This document shows positions 9,146 to 20,399 of a stretch of 64,000 nucleotides of DNA, piece by piece. The DNA comes from Streptomyces sp. MH60 (GTDB lineage: Bacteria; Actinomycetota; Actinomycetes; Streptomycetales; Streptomycetaceae). The stretch lies in NCBI RefSeq assembly GCF_002939385.1, contig NZ_MULI01000002.1, forward strand, positions 273,439 to 337,438. The letters are read 5' to 3'. The stretch's first letter is position 1, and each line of letters opens with the position of its first letter. The notes beneath the pieces are model-generated. The model was not told where the DNA came from. It made no database searches and saw only the letters and a list, made by a program, of their open reading frames with translations. The translations under genes and the position numbers were made by a program.

Positions 9146-9153
9146 AACTCTCC

Positions 9154-9991
9154 CTAACAGAGCCGTTGGACGTGGCGGTAGGCGATTTGGCAGACGGAGG
9201 CTCTGAGGAACGCTTCGTGGATGTCGGCACGTCTCTCCCAGCGGATGCGTAGGCGGCGGAAGCCGTGAAGCCAGGCGATCGTTCGCTCGACGACGTAGCG
9301 GAAGATGCCCAGGCCAGTGCCGTGGGTCTCGCCCCGCTTCGCGATCACAGGCCCGATCCCTCGCTGCCAGAGCAGGCAGGGTACTTGTCGTGGTCGTAGC
9401 CGCGGTCGGCCAGCAGCGCGTCCGGGCGCCGGCGAGGTCTGCCGAAGTGGCCCGCAACCGCGGGGAATTTGGCCGAGCAGGGACAGCAGCTGGGTGACAT
9501 CGTTGCGGTTGCCGACGGTCAGCGACACCCCCGAGCGGGATGCCCTGCCCGTCGACGATGAGGTGGTGCTTACTGCTCGGCCGTGCGCGGTCGACCGGCT
9601 CGGCCCGCCTTTGGGCCCCGTAGCGCGGCCCGGGCGTGCGAGGAACCGATCACCGCCCGGTCCCGGTCCACCTGGTACTTCGACCGCAGCTTCTTGAGCA
9701 GCAGCACGTGCAGCTGGTCCCTGACGCCGGCGTCGTTCCAAGCTGCCAGGCGCCGCCAGCAGGTCATGCCCGAGCCGAAGCCGAGCTCTGGGGCAGCTCT
9801 CCCCTGGATGCCGATGTGCAGGACGAAGAGGATCCCGCACAGGGCCTGCTGGTCCAGCACTCGCGGTCTGCGCTCGGCCTACTTCGGACCCGGCTTCGTC
9901 AGCAACGTCTCGATCATCGACCACAGTTCATCCGATCCCGGTCCACGGCCGCGACTGCCGCTTCCCCATACCTCGGGCCCGCTGTTTCATG
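9154..9991 (-). pseudogene. IS5-family transposase remnant (copy C)
   Basis: On the minus strand, pieces in different frames read ELWSMIETLLTKPGPK, then RVLDQQALCGILFVLHIGIQ, GMTCWRRLAAWNDAGV, RDRAVIGSSHARAALRGPK, VSLTVGNRNDVTQLLSLLGQIP, and GTGLGIFRYVVERTIAWLHGFRRLRIRWERR ending at 9154. This is the usual order of an IS5-type transposase. Several frameshifts and one in-frame stop break it. It is tandem with copy B, only a few bases apart, and its 5' end abuts the DUF1931 gene. Its ends could not be defined. Confidence 0.85.
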
Positions 9992-10015
9992 ATCAGCAGC
10001 TTTTATTAGAGCCAG

Positions 10016-10465
10016 TTACAGCAGGAGGTCGAAGACGGCTCGCGCCTCGTCCCAGTGCTGGGTCTGGGGGTTCTTCAGGTCGGGGTGGAGGATCTTGAAG
10101 CTCTGCGCAAGGGCCAGGCTGAGTCCGCCGACGATGTCCGGATAAGCCGCCTCGGTATCCTCATCGGGCGTGCGGTCCAGAGCGGGATGGGTGGCGAGCT
10201 GCTCCAGGATCGGCTTGATCTCTACTTCCTGGTCGATTTTCCGGAAGTGGTGGATGCTCTCCTGCAAGCCTTTCGTGATCGGCAGGTCACAGGTCCGGAT
10301 GATGTCGCGCCCGTTGGCCTTGGCAGTGGCCTGGGCGACGGTCAGCAGGTCGTAGAGCTTGGCGTCGACGAAGTCGCTGTAACGCTTGAGATCGTTCTTG
10401 TCGACGTTCAGTCCTGCGGCCGCGCGAAAGAACCTCTCGAATCTGGCGATGGACATCACTGTCAT
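10016..10465 (-). CDS. DUF1931 histone-fold family protein
   Basis: ATG at 10465 (MTVMSIARFERFFRAAAGLNVDKNDLKR) is preceded by a good GGAGG site and gives 149 residues. The protein matches the DUF1931 pattern: a tandem pseudo-dimer of histone-like folds, with DLKRYSDFVDAKLYDLLTVAQATAKANGRDIIRTCDLPITKGLQESI in the first half and LDRTPDEDTEAAYPDIVGGLSLALAQSFKI in the second. Structures of relatives show a histone fold, but the function is unsettled. The protein is frequent in actinobacterial stress or hypoxia islands. It is divergent from the membrane protein at 10843. Confidence 0.88.
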   Translation of the reverse strand: MTVMSIARFERFFRAAAGLNVDKNDLKRYSDFVDAKLYDLLTVAQATAKANGRDIIRTCDLPITKGLQESIHHFRKIDQEVEIKPILEQLATHPALDRTPDEDTEAAYPDIVGGLSLALAQSFKILHPDLKNPQTQHWDEARAVFDLLL

Positions 10466-10540
10466 GACGGCAACCTCCAGCTGCGGGAGCCGGTACCTCC
10501 CGGCCCCTGGGCTTCCCGGCCAGCCTGGCCGACGGAAGCG

Positions 10541-10556
10541 TGCGCATGCATGCGCA
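10541..10556. promoter_or_regulatory. 16-bp perfect palindrome between divergent genes
   Basis: TGCGCATGCATGCGCA is self-complementary over all 16 bases. It lies in the 377-nt spacer between the DUF1931 gene (start 10465, minus) and the membrane-protein gene (start 10843, plus), about 75 nt upstream of the DUF1931 start. It is a plausible operator, but no regulator is assigned. Nothing else recognisable was seen in this spacer apart from the two ribosome-binding sites. Confidence 0.45.
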
Positions 10557-10842
10557 TGCCGGGCCCAATCGGGCTCACTGTCTCGCCCTGCCAGGCCCAT
10601 GCGTCCGATTTTCCGGGTTGTCGGACGGCCGAGCTGACCGACGGCTGGGCGTGAGAGGAGCAGCCGGGGCCGGGTGACCCGACTCATCCCCGCCCCTCAT
10701 CCGTCCCGAGACCGGCAATGCGTGGCTCTGTCGGCCGCACACGCCGGCGGTACGGCCGGCAGGTGCAGACGGCGTCGGCGTTACCTCGGAGGCGTCTGCG
10801 GGCACTTGGGCTCGCGGGGCAGCCGACGAGGAGGTTCCTGTC

Positions 10843-11961
10843 ATGCGGGTGTCGTCTCAGGACGTTACGGTCGTGGCTCTCCTGGCGGATCCGTACGCGC
10901 CGACGGAGATCGCGCAGCGCGTGGCCCGGACGCTTTCCGCCCGGCTCGCCGACGAGTCGGCCGAGGGGCCACGGTTCGACGTCGAGGTGGTCAGCGAGCC
11001 GTTCACTTCCGGGACGGAGGACCCGCCCACCTTGATGCGCCGGATCTTGGACCGCGGGAGGGCGGAGAACTGGGACATCGTCGTGGCCCTCACCGACCTT
11101 CCGCTGCATGCCCACGGACGCAGGCTCGCCGTGGATCTGAATCACGAGCATGGCTTGGCGCTGCTCTCTCTTCCTTCGCTGGGGGGCCTTCGGCTGCAGA
11201 CGAGGGCCCGGCGTGCCGTCGAGGAGGCCGTGCTCGGCCTGGCGGGTCCACGGACCACGGCGGCCGAAGGACCCCCGCGAAGCCAGCCGTCTCCGGGGCC
11301 TCTCGACGATCGTCTCGCGCCTGCTCATCCGAGCCCGATCGGTAAACAGGAGGCCGACGATCTTCGGTACGTCGTCGGCGGACCACGCGGTTACCTGCGT
11401 GTACTCGTCGGTATGGTCCGCGCCAACCGGCCGTGGCGGCTGGTGACGGGCTTGTCGAAAGCCCTGGCGGCCGCACTCGCCACCGGGGCCATCGCCACCC
11501 TCGACTCCACCACCTGGAGCCTCGCCGAGGCTCTGAGCGCGCCACGCCTCGTGATCGCCATGGCCGGGTCCGTCGCGCTCATGATCGGCTGGCTGATCAT
11601 CGACGGGGAGCTGTGGCATCGATCAGCCGAGGGCTCACCAGAGGCGAGGCAAAAGGCCAGGCTCTACAACGCCTCGACGGTCGTGACCGTGGGAATCGGG
11701 GCCCTCGTCTGCTACGTGGGTTTGCTGGTCATCAACTTGGTGTGGGCGCTGTTCATCCTCAATGAACAGGTGTTCGCTTCCATGACGCGATCCCCGCTGC
11801 ACGCCACGGAGTACCTGACGCTGTCCTGGTTCGTCGCCTCGGTCGCCACCGTGGGCGGCGCGCTGGGATCGGGTTTGGAGAGCGACGAGGCGATCCGGGC
11901 AGCCGCCTACTCCAAGCGTGAACAGGAACGTCGCCACACACTCCAGGCAGAGCCACGATGA
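10843..11961 (+). CDS. Four-TM membrane protein with N-terminal soluble domain (paralogue 1)
   Basis: This 372-residue protein follows a GAGGAGG site. Residues 1-150 are soluble (VVALLADPYAPTEIAQRVARTL, then EVVSEPFTSGTEDPPTLM and IVVALTDLPLH), with an alpha/beta pattern. From about residue 205 there are four membrane segments (GLSKALAAALATGAIATL; LVIAMAGSVALMIGWLII; VVTVGIGALVCYVGLLVI; WFVASVATVGGALGSGL). No known function. A close paralogue lies at 30210-31301 on the other strand, so the pair brackets the stress genes. FUSC-like 12098 follows. Confidence 0.85.
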   Translation: MRVSSQDVTVVALLADPYAPTEIAQRVARTLSARLADESAEGPRFDVEVVSEPFTSGTEDPPTLMRRILDRGRAENWDIVVALTDLPLHAHGRRLAVDLNHEHGLALLSLPSLGGLRLQTRARRAVEEAVLGLAGPRTTAAEGPPRSQPSPGPLDDRLAPAHPSPIGKQEADDLRYVVGGPRGYLRVLVGMVRANRPWRLVTGLSKALAAALATGAIATLDSTTWSLAEALSAPRLVIAMAGSVALMIGWLIIDGELWHRSAEGSPEARQKARLYNASTVVTVGIGALVCYVGLLVINLVWALFILNEQVFASMTRSPLHATEYLTLSWFVASVATVGGALGSGLESDEAIRAAAYSKREQERRHTLQAEPR

Positions 11962-12097
11962 CCGGCCGGGACCCGTGTCGGAACTGCGTCGGTGACCGGT
12001 GGTCGCTCTTGGGCCCTGCGGGGGTCATCCTCGCCCCGCTGCCGCACCGCGACCAAGCCGTCACGCCCCGGCAGGGTGGGACGGTCGGGCTCACACC

Positions 12098-14272
12098 GTG
12101 AGATGGCCGCGAACCCTCGGGGAGGTCGTGCGATCCGGGCTCACGATCGAGGAGACGCGGCTGGAGCCCCTGCTCGCGCTGCGCACGGCTGCAGGGGTGG
12201 CTCTGGTCGTCGGGCCGGCGCTGTGGCTGGTGTCGCCCGCGTTCGCCGCGTCCGCCGCCCTCGGTGCCTTCTCCGCGGGTGCGGCCACCTTCCAGCGCAC
12301 CTGGCGTCCGCGCAAGGCGATCGCGCTCGGTGCGGGCGCGGGTCTGGCACTCAGTACCTTCGTGGGCTACCTGGCGGCGGAACGACTCGTGACGTTCCTC
12401 CCGCTGCTGGCCGTGTGGGCCTTCGCCGCGGGGCTGGCGTGGGCCCTCGGATCGACCGCTGGGATCGTCGCGGCGACGACGGTCGGCAGCATGCTGGTGA
12501 CCGTCACCCTGCCCACGAGCCTCGGGCTGGCCATGGAACACGCCGGCGTCATCGCACTCGGAGGCGTGGCGCAAGCCGTACTGATCCTGCTGTTCCCGAT
12601 CCGGCGATGGGGGGCGCATCGCGACGCCCTCGCCGACGCTTTGGCCGCCGTGGCGGACTACGCCCGTCGCCTGGAACACGACCCCGCGGCCCCGTTCGAC
12701 CCGGAACCCCTGATGACGGCACGGGACGCGGCTGCCGTGACGCCCTCTCAGGCCCGTACCCGGCCCCCCGTCCTCCACGGTCCCCGGGGCCTCGCCGAGC
12801 GCATCGTTCCGGTCGTCGCCGCGCTCGCCGACCCGGACGTCGGCGCCCCGGCGGAGGGGCCCGGCCGGGACCGCGTACGGGAGCTGCTCAACGCGGCCGC
12901 CGACGTGCTGGACGCGGCCGCGCATTCGATCCGCCGCGGCACTCCCACCGAGGTTCCGCCCCGGAGCGCCGAGGTCCTGCGCGTCGACGGGCAGGGCGAG
13001 GTTCTGGAGGGGCCTGCCCGGCAGGCCGCCGTAGAGCTCGTCAAGCTGCTCGCCGAGGCGTTGGAGGTCGCCGGGGGCGTTGGCGCGTACGACAAGGCGT
13101 CTACCTCGTCCGGCCCTGCGGACGCCCAGTTCCTGGTGCGCCCGACCATGTTCCGGCTGCTCCCGGTTGTCATCCGAGCGGTCCGCCGTGAGCTGCGCCG
13201 CGACTCACCCGTGTTCCGGCACGCCGTCCGCCTGGCGGCAGTGGCCACGCTCGGCTATCTCATCGCGTCCCCGCTGCCCGTGGGCCACGGATATTGGGCG
13301 CCCATCGCCTCGGTGATGGTGATGCGGCCGGACTTCCACCGGACGTACGCCCGTGCGGTGGGCCGCCTCGCCGGCACCCTGGTGGGGGTGGCGCTCGCCA
13401 CCGGGATGGTGCGGGCCATAGGCCCCGACGCTCATCTGTTCGGCGCGCTCGCGGTGGTCTCGGCGGCCCTGTCGTACACGCTGCTCCGGACCGGCTACGC
13501 CTACTCCCAGTGCTTCACTGCCGCGTACGTCGTCTTCCTGCTCGGCATGGGCGGCCACACATGGGAGCAGACGGTGCCGGAGCGGGTGGTACTCACCCTG
13601 CTCGGCGGGGCCCTGGCCATGCTGGCGTACGTGTTGTTCCCCGCATGGGAGACCCCCCGGCTCCCGGGTCGGCTCGCGGACTGGCTTGCCGCTGATGGCC
13701 GCTATGCGGCCGCAGTGCTCCGCGGCTACGCCGAGCCGACCCGGGAGCGTCGCGCCGACATGCGCAGCGCTCTGCTGGCGAGCCGGAAGGCACGTGCCGC
13801 CTGGCAGAAAGCCTACGACCAGGCCAGGCAGGAGCCCGTCCGCCCCAGGGGCCTGACATCCCGCGAGGCGGAGGATGCGCAGGAGGCGCTCAAGGGGTTC
13901 GACCGAGCGACGATGCTCATGGAGAGCCGCGTCCCGGGGGCCGACAGTCGTTTCGCCCCCGGGGCCGAGAGGTTCGCCGAGGCCCTGGAGGCGGACACCG
14001 CCCAGGCGGAAGAAGCCATGCGCGAGCACAGGAACCCGGACTGGAGGCGCGTGGCGGAGGCGCTCCACGCGTGGGAGGGTGCCGCCGGAGACCGCAGCCC
14101 GGTGATGCGGCGTGGTGCGGAACTGCAGAAGAAGGCTCTGGACAACCTCGCGACAGCCGTGAGCCGCACACCCCTGGAGCGAGACGTCGGCTCCGCCCGC
14201 GAGGAGCAGCGGGTGCGGGCGGTTCTGGCTTCGGAGGGTGACGGATCAGGACCCGCCCGCGAGGGAGGGTGA
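12098..14272 (+). CDS. FUSC-family membrane protein (putative aromatic-acid-exporter-like)
   Basis: A GTG at 12098 (VRWPRTLGEVVRSGLTIEETRL) gives 724 residues; an in-frame upstream start would add a Pro-rich, unlikely leader. Two hydrophobic bundles of about five to six segments each (residues about 30-170 and 400-530) are separated by a soluble linker, with a soluble C-terminal domain. The second bundle has HGYWAPIASVMVMRPDFHRTYARAVGRLAGTLVGV, the characteristic FUSC segment. Family members are linked to export of aromatic or phenolic compounds, but the substrate here is unknown. The start is uncertain. Confidence 0.85.
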   Translation: MRWPRTLGEVVRSGLTIEETRLEPLLALRTAAGVALVVGPALWLVSPAFAASAALGAFSAGAATFQRTWRPRKAIALGAGAGLALSTFVGYLAAERLVTFLPLLAVWAFAAGLAWALGSTAGIVAATTVGSMLVTVTLPTSLGLAMEHAGVIALGGVAQAVLILLFPIRRWGAHRDALADALAAVADYARRLEHDPAAPFDPEPLMTARDAAAVTPSQARTRPPVLHGPRGLAERIVPVVAALADPDVGAPAEGPGRDRVRELLNAAADVLDAAAHSIRRGTPTEVPPRSAEVLRVDGQGEVLEGPARQAAVELVKLLAEALEVAGGVGAYDKASTSSGPADAQFLVRPTMFRLLPVVIRAVRRELRRDSPVFRHAVRLAAVATLGYLIASPLPVGHGYWAPIASVMVMRPDFHRTYARAVGRLAGTLVGVALATGMVRAIGPDAHLFGALAVVSAALSYTLLRTGYAYSQCFTAAYVVFLLGMGGHTWEQTVPERVVLTLLGGALAMLAYVLFPAWETPRLPGRLADWLAADGRYAAAVLRGYAEPTRERRADMRSALLASRKARAAWQKAYDQARQEPVRPRGLTSREAEDAQEALKGFDRATMLMESRVPGADSRFAPGAERFAEALEADTAQAEEAMREHRNPDWRRVAEALHAWEGAAGDRSPVMRRGAELQKKALDNLATAVSRTPLERDVGSAREEQRVRAVLASEGDGSGPAREGG

Positions 14273-14306
14273 GGGGCCGGCGTCGAGGAGAGCGACGTCG
14301 TGCGAG

Positions 14307-16088
14307 TCAGCCGGATCCGCCCAGCACGATCTTCCACACGCGGGTCGCCACCTGGAGGTTGAGCCGGTCCTCGACGTTCGCCAGGTCGTTGCCGCTGATG
14401 TCACGGATCCGCTGGAGCCGATAGCGCAGCGTGCTCCGGTGGATCGCGAGGGACGCGGCGGTCTCGTCGTAGTTGCCGCCACAGTCGAAGTACCGGGTCA
14501 GGGTGTCCACCATGGTCGCGTGGTGACGGGAGTCGTAGTCGATGAGCTGCCCGATCCACTCGTGGACGAACGCCTCCAACTGCCGGTAGTCGTTGCCGGG
14601 GCCGAGAATGCGGTAGAGGCCGAGCTCGTCGAAGAACGTCGTGCCGCTGCCCTCGCGGGAGTGGCGGCGCACTTCCAGGGCACGCTGCGCCTCCTGATAG
14701 CGCCGGGGGATGTCGTTCGGGGAGTCGCACGGAGCGCTCACACCGATGGCCCCGGACTGCGTCCCCGTCTCCAGCGCGAGCGCTTCGTACAGCGCGCGGG
14801 CCCGCGGCTTGGCGTCGGTGACCAGGATCACATGATCGGACCGCCGGGTCTGCAGCGAGCGCATGCCCAGGGCAGTCGCCACCCGGCCCACGGTCTCCGC
14901 GAAGGAGTCGTCCGCGGTGCGGTTCGACCACCGCACCACGACGATGAAGTGCCTGCGATGCAGGTCGTGTCCGATCGCCTCGGACCTGGCGTAGGCACTC
15001 GCGGTGTCCGTCCCTGCCAGGAGGTCGTCGGCCAACTCCCGGTGCAGTCTCAGCTCGACTTCGGCAAGACGGCGCAGGTGTGCCAGCTCAAGGGCGAGTG
15101 ACGTGGCGGCGTGTTCCAGTGCGAGCACGGCGTGCTCGCCGGCCTCGCCCCCGGCGTCGATCAGGGCGAGCACGCCCAGGATCTCGCCGTGCGGACGGAC
15201 CAGGGTGATCAGCCGGTCCTTCACCCGTACCGGCCCGGCCTGCCGTGCGACGGCTTGCAGCATTTCGTCCTGGCGCACGGGATCCGGTTCCGGATAGGGG
15301 TCGGGCCGGCCGGGGCCGCTCCAGGACCTCAGCCGACCGAAGCGGTCTTCGACCAGCGCGGGGAGGCCGGTGAGGCCGTGGAGTGCCCGCGTGACGGCTC
15401 CCTCGCCGCCACCCGCGGCGGCGACGTCGGTGAGGAGCGTGCGAACGGCCCGTTGGTACGCCTGCTCGGCCATGACCGAGATCAGCTGTCGCTGAAGAGC
15501 GGTGCGTTCTTCCCTCACCCGGTGGAGCTCCACGGAGTCATCACGTTGGCGGCGGTGTGCGAAGGCGAGCGACAGAGCGGCGGCGGTGTGCCGGACGAGC
15601 GTGGCGAGCAGGAATCGTTCTTCCTCGGTGGGCTCGGAGTCCGACGTCACCACGAGGTAACCGTGGAGTCTCTGCAGTCCGCGCAGCCCGAAGGCACGGC
15701 CCCAGGGCCTGCCACGTACGGTCACCGGGCCGTCGTGCCCGGCCAGCTCCCGCACCCTCCGGTCCACGGCCGAGGCGTGCAGCCGTCCGTTCGCCGGAGC
15801 GGCGACCAGATCACCGCCCACCTCGATGTATCCGGCCTCGGCGCTGTACGGCCCCGCGGCGGCTACGTGGGCCATGGCCAGTCCCAGGATCTCGGCCTCG
15901 TCCGAGGTATCGAGCAACGTGTGAGACAGCCCTGTCAGGTCGTCGAGGCCACGGACGGCCTGGCCGGGCGGGGGCGGGCGGGGTTCCGCCGGCGCGGCTG
16001 CGACGGACAGCCCGAGTCCGCTTCGGGAAGGATCGCTCTCCCCTCCGGAACTGCGGGAGTACGGGTCGTGCGCCCGGCTGTCGGCCAT
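14307..16088 (-). CDS. PucR-family transcriptional regulator
   Basis: The 593-residue protein has a GAF-like N-terminal part (residues about 45-195), a second sensory region (about 225-345), and a PucR C-terminus. The last contains [32 protein letters not shown], the HTH_30 element that binds DNA in this family. GGAGT precedes the ATG. It is convergent with the FUSC gene and divergent from dnaK across a 431-nt spacer. It is the only large classical regulator inside the stress island and may control its flanks; this is inference from position. Confidence 0.9.
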   Translation of the reverse strand: MADSRAHDPYSRSSGGESDPSRSGLGLSVAAAPAEPRPPPPGQAVRGLDDLTGLSHTLLDTSDEAEILGLAMAHVAAAGPYSAEAGYIEVGGDLVAAPANGRLHASAVDRRVRELAGHDGPVTVRGRPWGRAFGLRGLQRLHGYLVVTSDSEPTEEERFLLATLVRHTAAALSLAFAHRRQRDDSVELHRVREERTALQRQLISVMAEQAYQRAVRTLLTDVAAAGGGEGAVTRALHGLTGLPALVEDRFGRLRSWSGPGRPDPYPEPDPVRQDEMLQAVARQAGPVRVKDRLITLVRPHGEILGVLALIDAGGEAGEHAVLALEHAATSLALELAHLRRLAEVELRLHRELADDLLAGTDTASAYARSEAIGHDLHRRHFIVVVRWSNRTADDSFAETVGRVATALGMRSLQTRRSDHVILVTDAKPRARALYEALALETGTQSGAIGVSAPCDSPNDIPRRYQEAQRALEVRRHSREGSGTTFFDELGLYRILGPGNDYRQLEAFVHEWIGQLIDYDSRHHATMVDTLTRYFDCGGNYDETAASLAIHRSTLRYRLQRIRDISGNDLANVEDRLNLQVATRVWKIVLGGSG

Positions 16089-16519
16089 GGAATCGACTCC
16101 GTTCGCCTGAGCCTACAGATGGGCCCGTTGTCGGGTGCCCGCTCACGGGCCGGCTCAATCGGGGCGTCCGCACTGCTCTGCTTGGTGCCCGCGTGACGAC
16201 CGGACGCGAGCCTTTTCGACTCGTCAGGCGCAGGCGCGCGGCCACTCGTCTCACCACCCTGGGGCGTGTCCGAGAACCTCCGTGCACATCGACATCAAGA
16301 GCTGGGCGACGACCGAGCACCGTAGGCCCAAATGCGCCCCCCACAGGACGTACCGGGCAACAGTGCGCGCCGTCGACCGTCCCTCCGGCCAGCGGTTCGT
16401 CGCCTACGAGGCGAGCGGCTGATCACCTCGTCGGGGGGCACGCCAGGAGGTGCCGGTCGTCACTGAACGAGCGTGATCCGGAGAGTCGGCGCAGGCCGCC
16501 ACAGCGGGAGGAGATCCTC
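16089..16519. other. Regulatory spacer between pucR-type gene and dnaK
   Basis: This 431-nt region must hold the promoters of both divergent genes. By eye there is no HspR-type HAIR repeat (CTTGAGT-N7-ACTCAAG) and no CIRCE element, the two standard actinobacterial heat-shock operators, which suggests that this dnaK copy is not under classical HspR control. A strong ribosome-binding site (GGGAGGAG at 16507-16514) precedes dnaK. Confidence 0.55.
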
Positions 16520-18415
<1,896 letters not shown>

Positions 18416-18423
18416 GGCACGCC

Positions 18424-19035
18424 ATGCCCACCCACCCGAACGAGCCCGACCGCGCCGCGTCGGACCCGGCCGAACCGGCTCCGGAGGCCGTACGCCCGCC
18501 GCGCGGGGACGTGCCGCGACCGGAACCGCCACCGCCCCGGCCGGAAGCGGCCCACGACGAATCGGGACCCCACGCACTCGGCCCCGAGCCCGTCGACGAC
18601 GAATACGTCACCGCGGTCCAGGAACTCGAAGACCGCTGGCGGCGCGCGCTCGCCGACCTCGACAACCTCCGCAAGCGTCACGCCAGGGAGCTGGAGCGGG
18701 AACGGGCGGCGGAACGGTCCCGCACCGCCGCCGCCTTCCTCCCCGTCATCGACAACCTCGAACTGGCCCTGACCCATGCCGGCCCCGACCCCGGCGCGAT
18801 CGTGGAGGGCGTCCGGGCGGTCCGCGACCAGGCGGTGAACGTCCTCGAACTGCTCGGCTACCCACGGCACGCGGAGACCGGCGTCGCCTTCGACCCGGCC
18901 CGGCACGAGGTGGTCGGCGTCGTCCAGGACCCCGACGCCCCACCGGGCACCGTCGTCGAGGTGCTGCGCCCGGGCTACGGCGACGGTGAGACGCAGCTCA
19001 GGGCTGCCGCCGTGATCGTCGCGAAGCGGGAGTGA
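18424..19035 (+). CDS. grpE: Nucleotide exchange factor GrpE
   Basis: The 203-residue protein starts 8 nt after dnaK. A Pro/Glu-rich disordered N-terminus of about 55 residues precedes the coiled-coil (VQELEDRWRRALADLDNLRKRHAREL) and the beta-domain (GVAFDPARHEVVGVVQDPDAPPGTVVEVLRPGYGDGETQLRAAAVIVAK). GrpE releases ADP from DnaK. It is co-transcribed with dnaK and dnaJ. Confidence 0.95.
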   Translation: MPTHPNEPDRAASDPAEPAPEAVRPPRGDVPRPEPPPPRPEAAHDESGPHALGPEPVDDEYVTAVQELEDRWRRALADLDNLRKRHARELERERAAERSRTAAAFLPVIDNLELALTHAGPDPGAIVEGVRAVRDQAVNVLELLGYPRHAETGVAFDPARHEVVGVVQDPDAPPGTVVEVLRPGYGDGETQLRAAAVIVAKRE

Positions 19036-19041
19036 CCGGTC

Positions 19042-19995
19042 ATGGCACGGGACTTCTACGAAGTGCTGGACGTGTCGCGGACCGCGAGCCAGGACGAGAT
19101 CCAGCAGGCATACCGCAAGCTCGCCCGCCGGTACCACCCCGATGTCAACAAGGACCCGGGGGCGGAGGAACGCTTCAAGGACCTCAACGAGGCGTACAGC
19201 GTTCTTTCGGATCCGAAGACCCGGGCCCGATACGACCGCTTCGGCGAGGACTTCCGCAAGATCCCCGAGGACTTCGACGAACGGGTCGCGGCCGGAGCGG
19301 GTGGCGGGTTCCGCGCACGGAGGACCGCGGCTACGGGCGGCCCCCGCGTCCGGTACGCCACCGGCTTCGGCGACGACTTCGCGGGGGAGGGCGTCGACAT
19401 CGAGGACCTGCTGGGCTCGCTCTTCGGAGCGGGCGCGGCCCCCGGCGGTGTACCGGGCGCCGACCAGGAGGCCGAACTGCCGCTCACCGTCGAGGAGGCG
19501 TACCGGGGCGGCCGCCGTACCGTCACGCTCGCCGGCCACGCGGGACAGCCGCGGCGGTACGACGTCGACGTGCCGCCGGGCGTCACCGACGGGCAACGCA
19601 TCCGGCTGGCGGGTGAGGGCGGCCGGGGCAGTGGCGACGCCCCCGGGGGTGACCTGTATCTGAGGGTGCGTGTCCAGCCCGATCCCCGGTTCCGGCTGGA
19701 GGGCCGGGACGTGTACGTGCAGCTCCCGGTCGCCCCCTGGGAGGCGGCCCTGGGCGCGACCGTGCCGGTGCCCACCCCCGGCGGCGGCACGGCCAAGGTC
19801 ACGGTGCCCGCCGGCTCGTCCAGTGGCCGACGGCTGCGACTGCGCGGTGAGGGCATGCCCAATCCGCGCGGCACCAGTGGCGACCTGTACGCCGAGGTCC
19901 GTGTCATGGTGCCGTCCACCCTCGGCGACCGGGAGCGCGAACTGTTCGAGGAGCTGGCCGCCACCTCTTCCTTCGACCCCAGGAGGACACGATGA
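19042..19995 (+). CDS. DnaJ/CbpA-type co-chaperone without zinc finger
   Basis: The 317-residue protein has an N-terminal J-domain (DFYEVLDVSRTASQDEIQQAYRKLARRYHPDVNKD, HPD motif intact), a Gly-rich region, and two C-terminal beta-domains (AYRGGRRTVTL, DLYLRVRVQPDPRF, GTAKVTVPAGSSSGRRLRLRGEG). No CxxCxGxG repeats are present, so it is a class II/CbpA-like DnaJ. It stimulates DnaK ATPase and passes clients to it. Its stop overlaps the cbpM start (ATGA), indicating translational coupling with the modulator. Confidence 0.95.
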   Translation: MARDFYEVLDVSRTASQDEIQQAYRKLARRYHPDVNKDPGAEERFKDLNEAYSVLSDPKTRARYDRFGEDFRKIPEDFDERVAAGAGGGFRARRTAATGGPRVRYATGFGDDFAGEGVDIEDLLGSLFGAGAAPGGVPGADQEAELPLTVEEAYRGGRRTVTLAGHAGQPRRYDVDVPPGVTDGQRIRLAGEGGRGSGDAPGGDLYLRVRVQPDPRFRLEGRDVYVQLPVAPWEAALGATVPVPTPGGGTAKVTVPAGSSSGRRLRLRGEGMPNPRGTSGDLYAEVRVMVPSTLGDRERELFEELAATSSFDPRRTR

Positions 19996-20399
19996 AAGAC
20001 CGACCCGAGAGAGCGGCAGGCACTGTCCGGGCCGGGCTGGGCGACCGCCCCATACGGACGCACGCCGACGCGACCGCCTCCACGGCTGTCCGGTTCGCAC
20101 TCGTGCCCGCGCCGAGGCTCTCCTTGGACACCGTGGCCCGCCGCTCGGGCCTCCACCCGGATCTCGTCCGCCGGTTCGTCGCCCTCGGGCTGGTGGACGC
20201 CGAACGCGACGCCGCGGGACAGCTGGTGTTCGACCCCACGGCCCCGGCGGTCCTAGCCCGCATCCAGCGGCTGCGAGCCGGGCTCTGCCTCAACTACGCG
20301 GCCATCGGCCTGGTGCTCGACCTGCTCGACCGCATCAGTCTGCTTGAGTCCGCCCTGCGCGTCCGCGGCACGAGGAGTGACACACCCCCATGGACATGA
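19992..20399 (+). CDS. CbpM/MerR-like chaperone modulator
   Basis: The 135-residue protein has a helix-turn-helix-like segment, [31 protein letters not shown], and a C-terminal helical tail, [36 protein letters not shown]. This is the pattern of CbpM modulators that bind the J-domain of CbpA and inhibit it. HspR repressors share part of this fold, so a regulatory DNA-binding role is the alternative. Its position directly after dnaJ and overlapping clpB supports a modulator of this chaperone set. Confidence 0.8.
   Translation: MKDRPERAAGTVRAGLGDRPIRTHADATASTAVRFALVPAPRLSLDTVARRSGLHPDLVRRFVALGLVDAERDAAGQLVFDPTAPAVLARIQRLRAGLCLNYAAIGLVLDLLDRISLLESALRVRGTRSDTPPWT

Noticed and set aside
16089..16519. 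HAIR or CIRCE heat-shock operator before dnaK
   Set aside because: Read both strands; no CTTGAGT-N7-ACTCAAG and no CIRCE-like inverted repeat was found.
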